NCBI GenBank assembly: GCA_958295885.1
Contig: OY282380.1
Coordinates: 3,775,070 to 3,839,069 of the forward strand
Length of the DNA: 64,000 bases
Direction of reading: 5' to 3'
From: Arenicellales bacterium
GTDB taxonomy: Bacteria; Pseudomonadota; Gammaproteobacteria; Arenicellales; JAJDZL01
Notes under the pieces: generated by a model
Databases searched by the model: none
What the model was told of the DNA's origin: nothing
The model's input: the letters and a program-made list of their open reading frames with translations, nothing else
Part shown: piece by piece, positions 38,359-48,182 of the stretch
How positions within the stretch are numbered: the first letter of the stretch is position 1
How the letters are laid out: each line of letters starts with the position of its first letter
Translations under genes and position numbers: made by a program

Positions 38359-41300
38359 TTTTGCGTTTTTGGCCGCCTTCAATGACATTGAGAAGACTGC
38401 CGTTTCTGTACACCAAGTAGTTTCGATTCAGGGCAGCGACTCTGGTTTCAGATCCCATTACGCCCGTTAAATTGAGTGGATCAGCCGCATGAACCGTTAC
38501 TGTGCTCTGTCGCATTTTGTAGTTTTTCGTCGCCCTTAGAAGCTCTACAGCGTGTGGCAGTGCAAACTGTTCGCCCACGACACCATTCACGAATCTGCCA
38601 CCTCTGACTTCTCCCCGATCTTCCATTCGCCGATATACACTCCTCAGTTCACGCCAGCTGGGAAAAATTTTATTTTCGTTCGTCAAAAGAGCGGAGAAAA
38701 CAATTCCGTATCGACGCAATAGAACCTGAGCGGAGCAGTTCAGGATTTCATCGTCGCTCGGAGCAGTGCGAGACCTTCGGAGCGTACGATTGATCAGCGA
38801 CCATCGACCGGAATTTTGGACACCGTGATTTGAGATGCGTCGCATCATGGACCTTCTTCGTCTCAGTCGTTCAGGAGTCAGGAGTGCGCGGATTCCGCCA
38901 AAATGGTCACATGTTGCGATGCCAAGTGCAAACAGTTCAACCAGCCCCTGTTCCAGATGAGTGGGAAGCTGGTTCAGTTCATCCAGCATTTCATCAAAAA
39001 ACATTGGACCGTAGTCATCCAGCGCCTCGCTGATCATCTGCCCTGTTGGGGATGGAATCAGCTGCTCGCTCTGTCGATTCGCAACAAGGGCATTCCAAAC
39101 TGGAATTCGAGTTCGCTTCAAAAAAGTCAGAGGCACTGTCTTGATCGAACTGCTCGTTCCATATCGATGCTTTTTCGCACGTCCGCGGCCTGTTGACTTG
39201 GAAGGTCTTGACAATCGCGTCCAAACGATTTTGCCCGATGCACTCAGATAATCCAACAGCTCCGGAGTGTAACCAAATATTCGGGGCGGAAGCAGGTCAG
39301 ATTCCCAAACTGCCGATGGTGATTCGTAAGCTTCAAGCTGACCGAGTACCGAATCAAGCGCATCGATGCCTTCTCCGATGTCATCAGACCGAAATCTCAT
39401 CCATTGGAATAGATATTGGACATACTGTTGCTGACTGACAGGCTGAATTGCGTTTCTTAATTTTTTAATCGTCTTCTTGTGAATTCGAGCCAGAAAGCGT
39501 CGGTCGCACCACTCCATGCCGCTGCTCTGATTTAAAAAGCGTCCACGCATCACCGAGCCCTCAGATTCCAGCATCAGCAAGGCTGTTTCAACCTGATTTT
39601 GAGGTACATCAATCGAGCTGGACAGTTCATGCCGAGTACAGGGCCCCAAGGTTTCAAGTCTGCTTTGCAATAGTAATTTCAACGCTGTTTCAGGACCGTC
39701 GATTTCTTTTTTTATCAACGTTACGGCTTGAATTTTCGGGACCTGCTGCGAGTCGGGGTGCAGAAGCAGCAATTCATCCAGACGTTCCGCTGAGACCCAA
39801 AGAACAGACCCGCTGCCCGTCTTGAGCTTCGTTGCTTGATGACGCTTGGTCAATCGGTTCAGGTAAAAAACCCAAGTCTGACCTTCCTGATCAGGCACAC
39901 CAGCCGCGTTCGATCTGGAGTGCGCTTCATCCGCTCGAACAAATCCTATGTTGACGAGAGCGTCGTGCATCTCCGCAGCATTTCGAGGATTAGGCCAGGC
40001 TTGCTTCTGCAGATCTCGAATGACAATTGAATCCAAGCCGCTGTACTCTTTGAGATCAGACGCATCACTAAAGCGACGGGTCTGAACTGCTAAGGTTCTT
40101 CTTTCCTCGGCAGGTGCGTCATCGAGAAAGGCATAGGGTTTCGCTGTGAGAATTTCGTGTGCGAGCGGCGATGGTTCCGGCAGGTCCCGACAGTGGACTG
40201 AAATATCCTGATTTTCAATTTTTTCAAGCAGATTTTCAAAACCATTGATGTCCATCAAATCATGAAGACAATCATAAATGGTCTGTTCGACGAGCGGATG
40301 CTCGGGCACCTCAATCGGGCCGGTCAAATTTTCCTGACATGCGACCTGATCTGGAAAAACCAAAGACAGCAGATCTTCAGAGTCGTTTCTCTGAAACGGC
40401 GGCGGCACCTTTTTGCCATATCTGAAACGCAGAACTGCGAGTGCGGTATTGGCTGCCCATCTCCAGCGTGTAGCAAACATTGGAGCAGCGAAAATTGCCT
40501 GAACCAATGTGTCTCGCGCCGAACTGCTCTTGACGTAATTCTGCACTTCTTCGAGAGCGAAGCTATGCGTGGGGCCGAGCGACAGGACGAAGTTGTCTTC
40601 CAACGCCGCAGCCTGCAGCTCGAAATTAAAGCGAACGCAGAATCGTTTTCTTAATGTCAGCCCCCAAGCGCGGTTCAATCTAGAACCAAAGATGCTGTGT
40701 ATGACCAGATGCATGTCACCGGTTTCATCAAAAAATCGTTCGTAGACGATTCTATCTTGGGTTGGCAGGATCCCCAGCGAACGTTTCCCGGCCGCAAGGT
40801 AATTGACGATCTGTGCGGCAACCGCGTCGTCCAGCTCATATTCGGACCTGAATGATTCGATGACTGCTTTCAACTCACCACGTTCAAGTGATTCATCCAC
40901 GAAGTGGCGCAGATCACTCACTGCCTGACTTAGAGCGCAGCTCCGTCCTCTGCCCTCTCCCAGCCAAAATGGAATGTTCGGAGGCAGCCCTTTTGCGTCT
41001 TCAACACGAACTTTGCCTTTGGTTACCTGCCGGATTCGATACGAGGCATTGCCCAGTTGAAAAATGTCGCCAACCAGACTTTCGAAAGCAAAATCTTCAT
41101 TGATCGTGCCAATGCGAATTTCATCTGGTTCAAGAATCACGTCGTAATCAAAAAGATCAGGAATTACGCCTGCATTGGTCGCCGCGGTAATTCTCGCTCC
41201 CCTTTTACCTCGTATTTTCCGATTGACAGCGTCCAAATGAATGTAAGATCCCTGTCTGCCGCGGCGCAAAGTGAAACCGTCTGCAAGCATCTGGAGAATT

Positions 41301-42661
41301 TTGTGAAAATGGTCCTGCTCCAGCCTGCGGTACGGGTAAGCCTTTCTGAAGTTTGAATGCAGCTCGTCAATATCACATTCCCGCGTGCAGGCTTCTGCAA
41401 CGATCTGCTGCGCTAAAACATCCGACGACCCATAGCAGATTTCAAGTGATTCGAGCTCACCATTTCGAATTGACTTCAAAAGTGCGGCGCTTTCAACCAG
41501 CTCATCGCGGGTGGACGGAAACAATCGGCCTTTGGGAATTTTCCCAACAGCATGTCCCGAACGCCCTACTCTCTGCAAAAATACTGAAATTGAACGGGGC
41601 GAGCACAGCTGGCATACCAAATCAACATCCCCGATGTCAATGCCAAGTTCCAAAGATGCGGTCGCTACGAGCGCACGAAGCGAACCTGACTTGAGCTTTT
41701 GTTCCGCCTGATGGCGATGTTCCTTGGATAAGCTCCCATGATGTGAGCCAACATGCTCTTCTCCTAGAATTTCTGCGAGGTGTCGGGTGACTCGCTCCAC
41801 ATGACGCCTGGTGTTGACGAAAATCAGAGTTGTTCGATGCTCCTTGATCAAGTGAACAAGTTTCTGATGCACTTCCGCCCATGCTGCCGTTGACATGACT
41901 GACTCCAGAGGAGTGCTTGGAACTTCGATCGCCAAATCCCAGGTTCGAAGATGTCCCATGTCCACAATGCAGCATTCGTGATTTTTTCTTCCCGTCAAAA
42001 ATGAAGCAATCGAATCAACTGGCTTTTGCGTCGCAGACAGGCCGATTTTTCGAGTTCTCCCCTGTATCAGCATTTCCAGCCGCGTGACTGAAAGACTCAG
42101 ATGTGCCCCTCGCTTGTTGCTCGCCAACGCGTGAATTTCGTCCACGATCAAGGTGCGGGCAGTCTGCAGCATGCGCCGACCCGATTCTGCCGTCAAAAGC
42201 AGATAGAGTGACTCTGGCGTCGTCACAAGAATATGAGGAGGATTCCGCGTCATTTTCTGACGCTCGTACTGTGTCGTGTCTCCCGTTCGAACCGCTGTTC
42301 GAATTTGGATGTTCCTATATCCCTTTTTCGTCAGTCTCTCGTGAATGCCGCACAATGGCTGTCTGAGATTTTTCTCAATGTCGTACGACAGCGCCTTGAG
42401 GGGCGAAATGTAAACAATTCGAGTTTCAACGGGTACGGCGCCTTTCTCCAGACCCTCTCGCACCAATTCGTCAATGACCGCGAGAAACGCTGCCAAAGTT
42501 TTTCCTGATCCAGTGGGTGCTGATACGAGCACGTCGCGTTGAGCCTGAAGAGCCGACCAAGCCGCCTTCTGGCATCCGGTTGGGCTCGAAAACGTATCAT
42601 CAAACCAAGATTGAACAACCTCGTCAAACAGCCACTTTTGTGAGGATGCATCTAGGAACAT
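38342..42661 (-). CDS. lhr: Large ATP-dependent helicase Lhr
   Basis: The 1439-residue superfamily 2 helicase has Walker A PTGSGKT at about 49-55, the DEIH box in LIVDEIHALASNKRG, TTPESLYLLL (motif Ib) and LSATQKPVDSIASFL (motif III). The second RecA lobe has LELGIDIGDVDLVCQL and QRVGRSGHAVG (motif VI). A winged-helix and Lhr-core domain (GRSCALSQAVSDLR region) and a long C-terminal part of about 600 residues follow, as in full-length bacterial Lhr. Lhr translocates on single-stranded DNA and unwinds RNA-DNA hybrids, and is linked to DNA repair. ATG 42661 is close to the normal N-terminus. The gene is intact and alone. Confidence 0.95.
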   Translation of the reverse strand: MFLDASSQKWLFDEVVQSWFDDTFSSPTGCQKAAWSALQAQRDVLVSAPTGSGKTLAAFLAVIDELVREGLEKGAVPVETRIVYISPLKALSYDIEKNLRQPLCGIHERLTKKGYRNIQIRTAVRTGDTTQYERQKMTRNPPHILVTTPESLYLLLTAESGRRMLQTARTLIVDEIHALASNKRGAHLSLSVTRLEMLIQGRTRKIGLSATQKPVDSIASFLTGRKNHECCIVDMGHLRTWDLAIEVPSTPLESVMSTAAWAEVHQKLVHLIKEHRTTLIFVNTRRHVERVTRHLAEILGEEHVGSHHGSLSKEHRHQAEQKLKSGSLRALVATASLELGIDIGDVDLVCQLCSPRSISVFLQRVGRSGHAVGKIPKGRLFPSTRDELVESAALLKSIRNGELESLEICYGSSDVLAQQIVAEACTRECDIDELHSNFRKAYPYRRLEQDHFHKILQMLADGFTLRRGRQGSYIHLDAVNRKIRGKRGARITAATNAGVIPDLFDYDVILEPDEIRIGTINEDFAFESLVGDIFQLGNASYRIRQVTKGKVRVEDAKGLPPNIPFWLGEGRGRSCALSQAVSDLRHFVDESLERGELKAVIESFRSEYELDDAVAAQIVNYLAAGKRSLGILPTQDRIVYERFFDETGDMHLVIHSIFGSRLNRAWGLTLRKRFCVRFNFELQAAALEDNFVLSLGPTHSFALEEVQNYVKSSSARDTLVQAIFAAPMFATRWRWAANTALAVLRFRYGKKVPPPFQRNDSEDLLSLVFPDQVACQENLTGPIEVPEHPLVEQTIYDCLHDLMDINGFENLLEKIENQDISVHCRDLPEPSPLAHEILTAKPYAFLDDAPAEERRTLAVQTRRFSDASDLKEYSGLDSIVIRDLQKQAWPNPRNAAEMHDALVNIGFVRADEAHSRSNAAGVPDQEGQTWVFYLNRLTKRHQATKLKTGSGSVLWVSAERLDELLLLHPDSQQVPKIQAVTLIKKEIDGPETALKLLLQSRLETLGPCTRHELSSSIDVPQNQVETALLMLESEGSVMRGRFLNQSSGMEWCDRRFLARIHKKTIKKLRNAIQPVSQQQYVQYLFQWMRFRSDDIGEGIDALDSVLGQLEAYESPSAVWESDLLPPRIFGYTPELLDYLSASGKIVWTRLSRPSKSTGRGRAKKHRYGTSSSIKTVPLTFLKRTRIPVWNALVANRQSEQLIPSPTGQMISEALDDYGPMFFDEMLDELNQLPTHLEQGLVELFALGIATCDHFGGIRALLTPERLRRRRSMMRRISNHGVQNSGRWSLINRTLRRSRTAPSDDEILNCSAQVLLRRYGIVFSALLTNENKIFPSWRELRSVYRRMEDRGEVRGGRFVNGVVGEQFALPHAVELLRATKNYKMRQSTVTVHAADPLNLTGVMGSETRVAALNRNYLVYRNGSLLNVIEGGQKRKITPLE

Positions 42662-42959
42662 ATTCTTTCGTTTAAATTAATTATTTTTCTTATCTTATTG
42701 TTAAAATAAATATTTATGATAGCTTATATGCTGATTTCCACCATGATTCGATGAGTTGGATCTGCCTTGCCAAAAAGCATTTTCAGCTTCGGATCCGATT
42801 GCATCAATGGCTGGCGGCAGAAAAGAATGAACTTTTTGTCAGTACAGGATTGGCTCGAATTTCCATGAAATGTTCGAAAAATATTCGGCATGAATACAAA
42901 TATATATTGTTTAAAGAAGTAAAATTTATGCATCATTTCTCATTATTGATTGACCACGG

Positions 42960-44252
42960 GTGAAGTCAGTGCTAAACACCTTGATATCAATATCTTCACT
43001 GCTTGTCGGCTACGGGTTTCTGTTTTGCGGAAACGCACTTCTGACAACTCTGGTGTCACTTCGTGCGGATACGGAAGGCTTCCTGCTGTTGGAGATTGGA
43101 TTTATCAATACCGCGTATTTTCTCGGTCTGTACGTCGGTGCTAAATACACGGAATATTTTGTCGCCAATGTCGGGCACAACCGAACCTATGCTGCCTTTG
43201 CCAGCATGGGGGCAATCTGCGCGCTGCTGCACCCGATCATCGTAGACCCGTATGCCTGGATGGTAATTCGATTCGGCACCGGCTTCTGTGCTGCTGGCAT
43301 TTTGATGATTACCGAAAGCTGGCTGAATGCTAAAGCGACCCGCGCGACCCGCGGTCAGGTGCTTTCTACGTATATGATTACTCATTTCCTGGCCTCTGGC
43401 GCCGGACAGCTCCTCATTCCATTCGCAGAACCGAGTGCGTTTCAGCTGTTTTCCGTCGCAGCGATAGGTTACGCCCTGTCATTGATTCCTGTCTCAATCA
43501 CAAGAACGGTCGCACCGCCGATTCCGCCGAGACAAAAGGCGCGTCTTATTCACGTATTCCGATCCAATCCGGTTGCAATGTCAGGGGCGCTCTGCTGTGG
43601 AGTTGTTTCAGCAGCGCTGTACGGACTTGCGCCGGTGTACGCGCTGGGGGCCGGACTGTCACCCAAAGCAACATCTTATTTCATGGCTCTGCTGATCTTC
43701 AGCGGAGTGCTGCTGCAGTGGCCTGTCGGACGGTTGTCGGACCGATTGGGACGTCGGAAACTAATGGCAGTCATTTGCATGATCTCTGGCGTTGTCGCAT
43801 TGGTCTTAGTGGCAAGCACCAATTATTCCTTTTGGATCTTTCTGGTGGCGGCGGCAGCTTTTGGAGCGTTTTCATTTACAGTGTATCCAATTGCGTTGGC
43901 CTACATGAATGATGCTACGCCTCCAGAGAAGCTGCTCTCTGCAGCTGCAGGAATGCTGACCGCATTCAGCATTGGTGCGATCATAAGCCCGATTTTGGCG
44001 TCACTTGCGATGGAAATTTTCGGACACCATGCTCTTTTCCTGTACATGGCCGTGATTTATGTCGCATATGCGTCCGTGATATTGTGGCGTATGCGAGTTA
44101 AACGCGCACCCAAACGAAAAAAATTCAGAAGAACCTTTCGCGGTTTAAAACCCAAAAAAAGGAGTAAAGTCAAAGGGCGGAAGGAAGTCAGTGTTCAGAA
44201 TATTCGAGACCAGCAGGATCGAGATATTGCCCGTCTGAGCAAGCGGCCTTGA
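42960..44252 (+). CDS. Major facilitator superfamily transporter (YcaD-like)
   Basis: The 430-residue protein has about 12 hydrophobic segments, an intracellular loop motif GRLSDRLGRRK between helices 8 and 9, and a long glycine- and alanine-rich membrane part. Overall it looks like the YcaD group of uncharacterised MFS transporters, in which no substrate is established. A basic C-terminal tail of about 60 residues (RAPKRKKFRRTFRGLKPKKRSK) is unusual for the family. The start is GTG 42960; no better ATG is available. Confidence 0.88.
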   Translation: MKSVLNTLISISSLLVGYGFLFCGNALLTTLVSLRADTEGFLLLEIGFINTAYFLGLYVGAKYTEYFVANVGHNRTYAAFASMGAICALLHPIIVDPYAWMVIRFGTGFCAAGILMITESWLNAKATRATRGQVLSTYMITHFLASGAGQLLIPFAEPSAFQLFSVAAIGYALSLIPVSITRTVAPPIPPRQKARLIHVFRSNPVAMSGALCCGVVSAALYGLAPVYALGAGLSPKATSYFMALLIFSGVLLQWPVGRLSDRLGRRKLMAVICMISGVVALVLVASTNYSFWIFLVAAAAFGAFSFTVYPIALAYMNDATPPEKLLSAAAGMLTAFSIGAIISPILASLAMEIFGHHALFLYMAVIYVAYASVILWRMRVKRAPKRKKFRRTFRGLKPKKRSKVKGRKEVSVQNIRDQQDRDIARLSKRP

Positions 44253-44300
44253 TGTGATTCTGCCGTCACTTTGCAATGCATGGACAGTTCTGCTGAGTCA

Positions 44301-45182
44301 CTAGGGGCGACTCAGGAGTCGAATCAAGCTGGATGTATCCCATCGCGAACCGCCCATGGCCTGAACCTGAGCGTAGAACTGATCCACCAACGCGGTGACT
44401 GGCAAACGAGCTCCAACTTGATCAGCCTCATCCAGACAGATCGATAGGTCTTTTCTCATCCAATCTACAGCGAATCCAAACTCGAATTCATCGCTCACCA
44501 TGGTCACCCCTCGATTTTCCATCTGCCACGACTGAGCCGCACCTTTTGATATCACATCCAGCACCAACTTCTCGTCCAGTCCAACGCGGGTTGCGAAATT
44601 AAGGGCTTCCGACAGTCCCTGAAGAAGCCCGGCAATTGAGATTTGATTCACCATTTTCGTGAGCTGGCCCGAACCCACCGAACCCATCAGAGTAACCATT
44701 CTGCCGTAACTGGCCATAATGGGTGAAACGACGTCGAAAATTTCTTTTTCACCGCCCGCCATGATCGTCAACACGCCATTTTCAGCACCCGCCTGACCTC
44801 CGGAAACCGGAGCATCAATAAATTGAATGCCCAAGTCAAAAGCTCGTTTCGCCAGCTCCCGCGCAATATTGGCTGAGGCTGTTGTGTGATCCACAAAAAT
44901 ACTTCCGCGTTTCATGTTCGAAAATGCCCCATTTTCTCCACAGCAGATTTCTTCAAGGTCGCTGTCGTTGCCAACACAGGCAAATACAGCATCCGCATCT
45001 GCCGCCGCATCTGCTGGAGTCATTGCACTGGACCCCGAGTATTGCTGCAGCCAAGATTCAGATTTTGCGCGCGTTCGGTTGTAAACACAGACGGAATAGC
45101 CGTTCTCAGCCAGGTGACCAGCCATGGGATAACCCATTACACCAAGCCCGAGAAATGCTGTTTTCAATGGTTTCGATGACAT
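44301..45182 (-). CDS. NAD(P)-dependent beta-hydroxyacid dehydrogenase (HIBADH/GarR-like)
   Basis: The 293-residue protein has the N-terminal dinucleotide site FLGLGVMGYPMAGHLA, the family motif DAPVSGGQAGAENGVLTIMAGG, a GQLTKMVNQI stretch with the catalytic Lys, and a helical C-terminal domain. Members oxidise 3-hydroxyisobutyrate or reduce tartronate semialdehyde, glyoxylate or succinate semialdehyde. The exact substrate cannot be read from sequence. It is convergent with the MFS gene and divergent from the GNAT gene. Confidence 0.92.
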   Translation of the reverse strand: MSSKPLKTAFLGLGVMGYPMAGHLAENGYSVCVYNRTRAKSESWLQQYSGSSAMTPADAAADADAVFACVGNDSDLEEICCGENGAFSNMKRGSIFVDHTTASANIARELAKRAFDLGIQFIDAPVSGGQAGAENGVLTIMAGGEKEIFDVVSPIMASYGRMVTLMGSVGSGQLTKMVNQISIAGLLQGLSEALNFATRVGLDEKLVLDVISKGAAQSWQMENRGVTMVSDEFEFGFAVDWMRKDLSICLDEADQVGARLPVTALVDQFYAQVQAMGGSRWDTSSLIRLLSRP

Positions 45183-45383
45183 TTTATGAACTCCTTGTCT
45201 GGGACCTGCGAATCAAATCCCATATGAATGAACAAAGGTGCCATTATAGAATGACGACGGTCTGTGCCAATTGGTTCCGACGTTGGCGCTTAGATCAGTT
45301 CAGTCACAGGCAAACTGTTCTTGACTCAGGTAACTGCGGATTTTATAACAGTTTGAAATCAGTCCCGAACGGAGGAAAACACC

Positions 45384-45863
45384 TTGATCAGATCCATTGA
45401 CAGCAAGACTCAGATTCGACTCGCTTCACATGACGATGCTCCCGTCATTGCCAACTACACTCAAACCATGGCGCGCGAAACTGAGGAGCTTGTATTGAAT
45501 TCCAATGTCGTGCTGAAGGGAGTGCGATCATTTCTCAATAATCCACATTACGGATTCTATGTCGTAGCGGTTCAGGAACACAGGATAATCGGCTGCCTCA
45601 TGATTACGTATGAATGGAGCGACTGGCGCGACGGTGTACAATGGTGGCTGCAGAGTGTATATGTGCATCCCGAGTTTCGACGCATGGGAGTCTTTCACTT
45701 GATGTACGAATTCATACGCGGTAAGGCTGTACAAGCAAAGAACGTATGTGGAATCAGATTGTACGTAGACAGGGACAACGATGTTGCGAAAAATACCTAC
45801 AAAGCCTTGGGTATGGAACCTGCAAATTATCTCGTATATGAACTTTCTCTGGAAAATTCATGA
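45384..45863 (+). CDS. GNAT family N-acetyltransferase
   Basis: The 159-residue protein has the GNAT fold: strand beta4 and motif A read VQWWLQSVYVHPEFRRMGVFHLMYEFI, in which RRMGVF takes the place of the acetyl-CoA-binding Q/RxxGxG/A loop. It ends with a C-terminal DNDVAKNTYKALGM motif. The substrate is unknown. The thiolase follows 46 bp downstream on the same strand. Confidence 0.9.
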   Translation: MIRSIDSKTQIRLASHDDAPVIANYTQTMARETEELVLNSNVVLKGVRSFLNNPHYGFYVVAVQEHRIIGCLMITYEWSDWRDGVQWWLQSVYVHPEFRRMGVFHLMYEFIRGKAVQAKNVCGIRLYVDRDNDVAKNTYKALGMEPANYLVYELSLENS

Positions 45864-45909
45864 ATGTTCAACATTGATTATTAATAGAAACTAGTAAAAG
45901 GAGAATCCA

Positions 45910-47094
45910 TTGATAGGAAAAGAAGTTGTTGTATTGGATGGAATACGAACTGGGATCGGTGATTACGGAGGAAGTCTGAAATCATTTTCTGCTTGTGAAC
46001 TTGGTGCAATTGCGGTTCGCGGTGTTTTAGATAAAACTGGAATTGACCCCGAAAGCGTTGGTCATTGTGTGATTGGAAATGTCCTTCACTCGGACAAGCG
46101 AGACATGTATATTTCGCGGTATGCTGCACTTGAGGGAGGCCTTCCCATAGAAACTCCAGCCTTAACAGTCAATCGCTTATGCGGAAGTGGATTACAGGCA
46201 GTTGTAAACGCAGCGCAAATTGTACAGCTTGGAGATGCTGAAACAGTAATTGCAGGTGGTGCGGAATCAATGAGCGGAGCGCCTTATTGGGCAACGGGCA
46301 TGCGCTGGGGACAGCGAATGGGACACGCCCAGTTCGTTGACATTATGGTCGGTGCTCTCAGTGATCCGTTCAAAGACTGCCATATGGGCATTACCGCGGA
46401 AAATATTGCTGAAAAATGGAAAATTTCCAGAGAAGAGCAGGATGAACTTGCTGTCGAAAGTCATCGGCGGGCAGCACGTGCGACGGAAGAAGGAAGATTT
46501 GACGAGCAGATCATTCCAATTGAAGTCAAACAGCGCAGACAGACTGTTGAATTCAAATCCGATGAGCACATTCGACCCAATTGCAACGTCGAATCGCTGG
46601 CTAAAATGCGCACCGTTTTTAAGAGGGATGGATCAGTGACTGCCGGCAATGCATCTGGAATTAATGATGCCGCCGCCGCTGTTGTCATGATGGAGTCGAA
46701 AGCTGCGGAAAAAGCAGGACACAACCCAATCGCAAAGCTGCTTGGATACACACATTCCGGAGTCGAACCTGACTACATGGGAATCGGCCCTGTCCCCGCC
46801 ATTCGAAAATTACTGGCGAAAACCGGGCTGGACCTGGATGACGTTGACGTCATTGAACTCAATGAAGCATTTGCGGTTCAGGCGCTTGCGGTCATGAAAG
46901 ATTTAGGCTTGTCAAGCGAGGTTACCAACCCAAATGGAAGCGGTATTTCCTTGGGTCACCCAATTGGGGCGACCGGGTGCATTCTGACAGTCAAAGCTCT
47001 GCACGAGCTGAGAAGAACAGGCGGCAGACACGCGATCGTTTCGATGTGTATCGGCGGCGGTCAGGGAATTGCCGCTGCCTTTGAACTTTTATAA
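45910..47094 (+). CDS. Acetyl-CoA C-acetyltransferase (thiolase)
   Basis: The 394-residue thiolase has the nucleophile Cys91 in NRLCGSGLQAVV, an ELNEAFAVQ motif, the His in GSGISLGHPIGATG and the second Cys in SMCIGGGQG. It is a biosynthetic or degradative type II thiolase that condenses or cleaves acetoacetyl-CoA. The start is TTG 45910 with AAGGAG 8 bp upstream. No other PHB or beta-oxidation gene is nearby. Confidence 0.95.
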   Translation: MIGKEVVVLDGIRTGIGDYGGSLKSFSACELGAIAVRGVLDKTGIDPESVGHCVIGNVLHSDKRDMYISRYAALEGGLPIETPALTVNRLCGSGLQAVVNAAQIVQLGDAETVIAGGAESMSGAPYWATGMRWGQRMGHAQFVDIMVGALSDPFKDCHMGITAENIAEKWKISREEQDELAVESHRRAARATEEGRFDEQIIPIEVKQRRQTVEFKSDEHIRPNCNVESLAKMRTVFKRDGSVTAGNASGINDAAAAVVMMESKAAEKAGHNPIAKLLGYTHSGVEPDYMGIGPVPAIRKLLAKTGLDLDDVDVIELNEAFAVQALAVMKDLGLSSEVTNPNGSGISLGHPIGATGCILTVKALHELRRTGGRHAIVSMCIGGGQGIAAAFELL

Positions 47095-47131
47095 ACGAAA
47101 TTTGTCCTATAGCACGAGCTAGAGTAGAACA

Positions 47132-47148
47132 GGGAGGAAAGAGCCATT
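47132..47148 (+). promoter_or_regulatory. Ribosome binding site with AUU start codon for msrP
   Basis: GGGAGG (47132-47137) is followed after 8 nt by ATT at 47146. The sequence directly after this codon is the conserved MsrP N-terminus, and there is no ATG, GTG or TTG in frame near it. Confidence 0.8.
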
Positions 47149-48111
47149 TTAATTCGAAAAAATCCTGACATTAAACCAAGCGAAATTACGCCTGAGAGCA
47201 TTTATAGAAATCGGCGTAAATTCTTAAAGTCCACTGCCGCTCTGACGATCGCTGGCCCAGCGTCATTGCTGGCGCTGTCCACGCAGTCGGCCGATGCAGC
47301 AGTTAAATTTGAAAACATCGCGAAAAGTTCGCTCTCGACCAATGAAGAGCAGACGGACTATGACGATGTGACCACCTATAACAACTTTTATGAATTTGGT
47401 ACGGATAAACGAAGTCCGGCAAAGCTCGCACACAGAATGACCACGCGGCCTTGGACGGTAGAAGTATCTGGTGAATGCGAAAAACCAAAAACCTGGAATA
47501 TCGAAGATATTCTGACCGGTTTTCAGCTAGAAGAACGAATCTATCGTCACCGATGTGTGGAAGCTTGGTCAATGGTCATTCCATGGGTTGGATTTTCACT
47601 GGGTGACTTTCTGAAAGTCCATCAGCCTACCTCTAAAGCCAAGTACATTGAAATGCGGACGCTTTATCGCCCCGAAGAAATGGAAGGTCAAAAATCTGGG
47701 CTGTTCGGTTCCAGTCTGAACTGGCCCTATCGAGAAGGACTGCGGATTGATGAAGCAATGCATCCGCTTGCCATTTTTGCAGTTGGTCTTTACGGGGAGC
47801 ACATGCCCAATCAGAACGGCGCTCCAATTCGACTCGTCGTACCTTGGAAATACGGGTTTAAAGGAATCAAGTCCATCGTTTCAGTTCAATTCATGGAAGA
47901 ACAGCCACTGAATACGTGGCAGGAACAGGCCAGCAGGGAGTACGGGTTTTATGCAAACGTAAATCCGTACGTTGACCATCCTCGCTGGAGTCAGGCTTCG
48001 GAAAGACGCGTCGGCACTTTGTTTGGAAGAGAACCTACCTTGATGTTCAACGGCTATGAGGAACAGGTGGCAAGTCTCTACAGTGGAATGGATTTAACCG
48101 TTCATTTCTAA
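47146..48111 (+). CDS. msrP: Protein-methionine-sulfoxide reductase, catalytic subunit
   Basis: The 321-residue periplasmic molybdoenzyme repairs oxidised Met with electrons from MsrQ. The N-terminus [19 protein letters not shown] and the Tat signal [16 protein letters not shown] are typical of the family. The molybdopterin-ligating Cys is at about residue 137 ([14 protein letters not shown]), and the conserved [13 protein letters not shown] and [16 protein letters not shown] stretches follow. The codon at the expected start is ATT instead of ATG. The first conventional start (TTG 47266) would remove the Tat signal. AUU initiation is known for infC, so this may be deliberate weak translation, or a mutated start. 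A terminator-like hairpin separates it from msrQ. Confidence 0.93.
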   Translation: MLIRKNPDIKPSEITPESIYRNRRKFLKSTAALTIAGPASLLALSTQSADAAVKFENIAKSSLSTNEEQTDYDDVTTYNNFYEFGTDKRSPAKLAHRMTTRPWTVEVSGECEKPKTWNIEDILTGFQLEERIYRHRCVEAWSMVIPWVGFSLGDFLKVHQPTSKAKYIEMRTLYRPEEMEGQKSGLFGSSLNWPYREGLRIDEAMHPLAIFAVGLYGEHMPNQNGAPIRLVVPWKYGFKGIKSIVSVQFMEEQPLNTWQEQASREYGFYANVNPYVDHPRWSQASERRVGTLFGREPTLMFNGYEEQVASLYSGMDLTVHF

Positions 48112-48127
48112 TCTCACTTTCCCCAAG

Positions 48128-48166
48128 AACGCGGTTGTAGTTCCTCAACTATAATCGCGTTTTTTT
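48128..48166 (+). terminator. Intrinsic terminator between msrP and msrQ
   Basis: AACGCGGTTGTAGTT (48128-48142) pairs with AACTATAATCGCGTT (48147-48161), with two wobble pairs and a 4-nt loop, and runs into seven Ts. It lies 16 bp before the msrQ start, so it would limit read-through into msrQ. Confidence 0.8.
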
Positions 48167-48182
48167 ATTGCTCGGTATTCCT

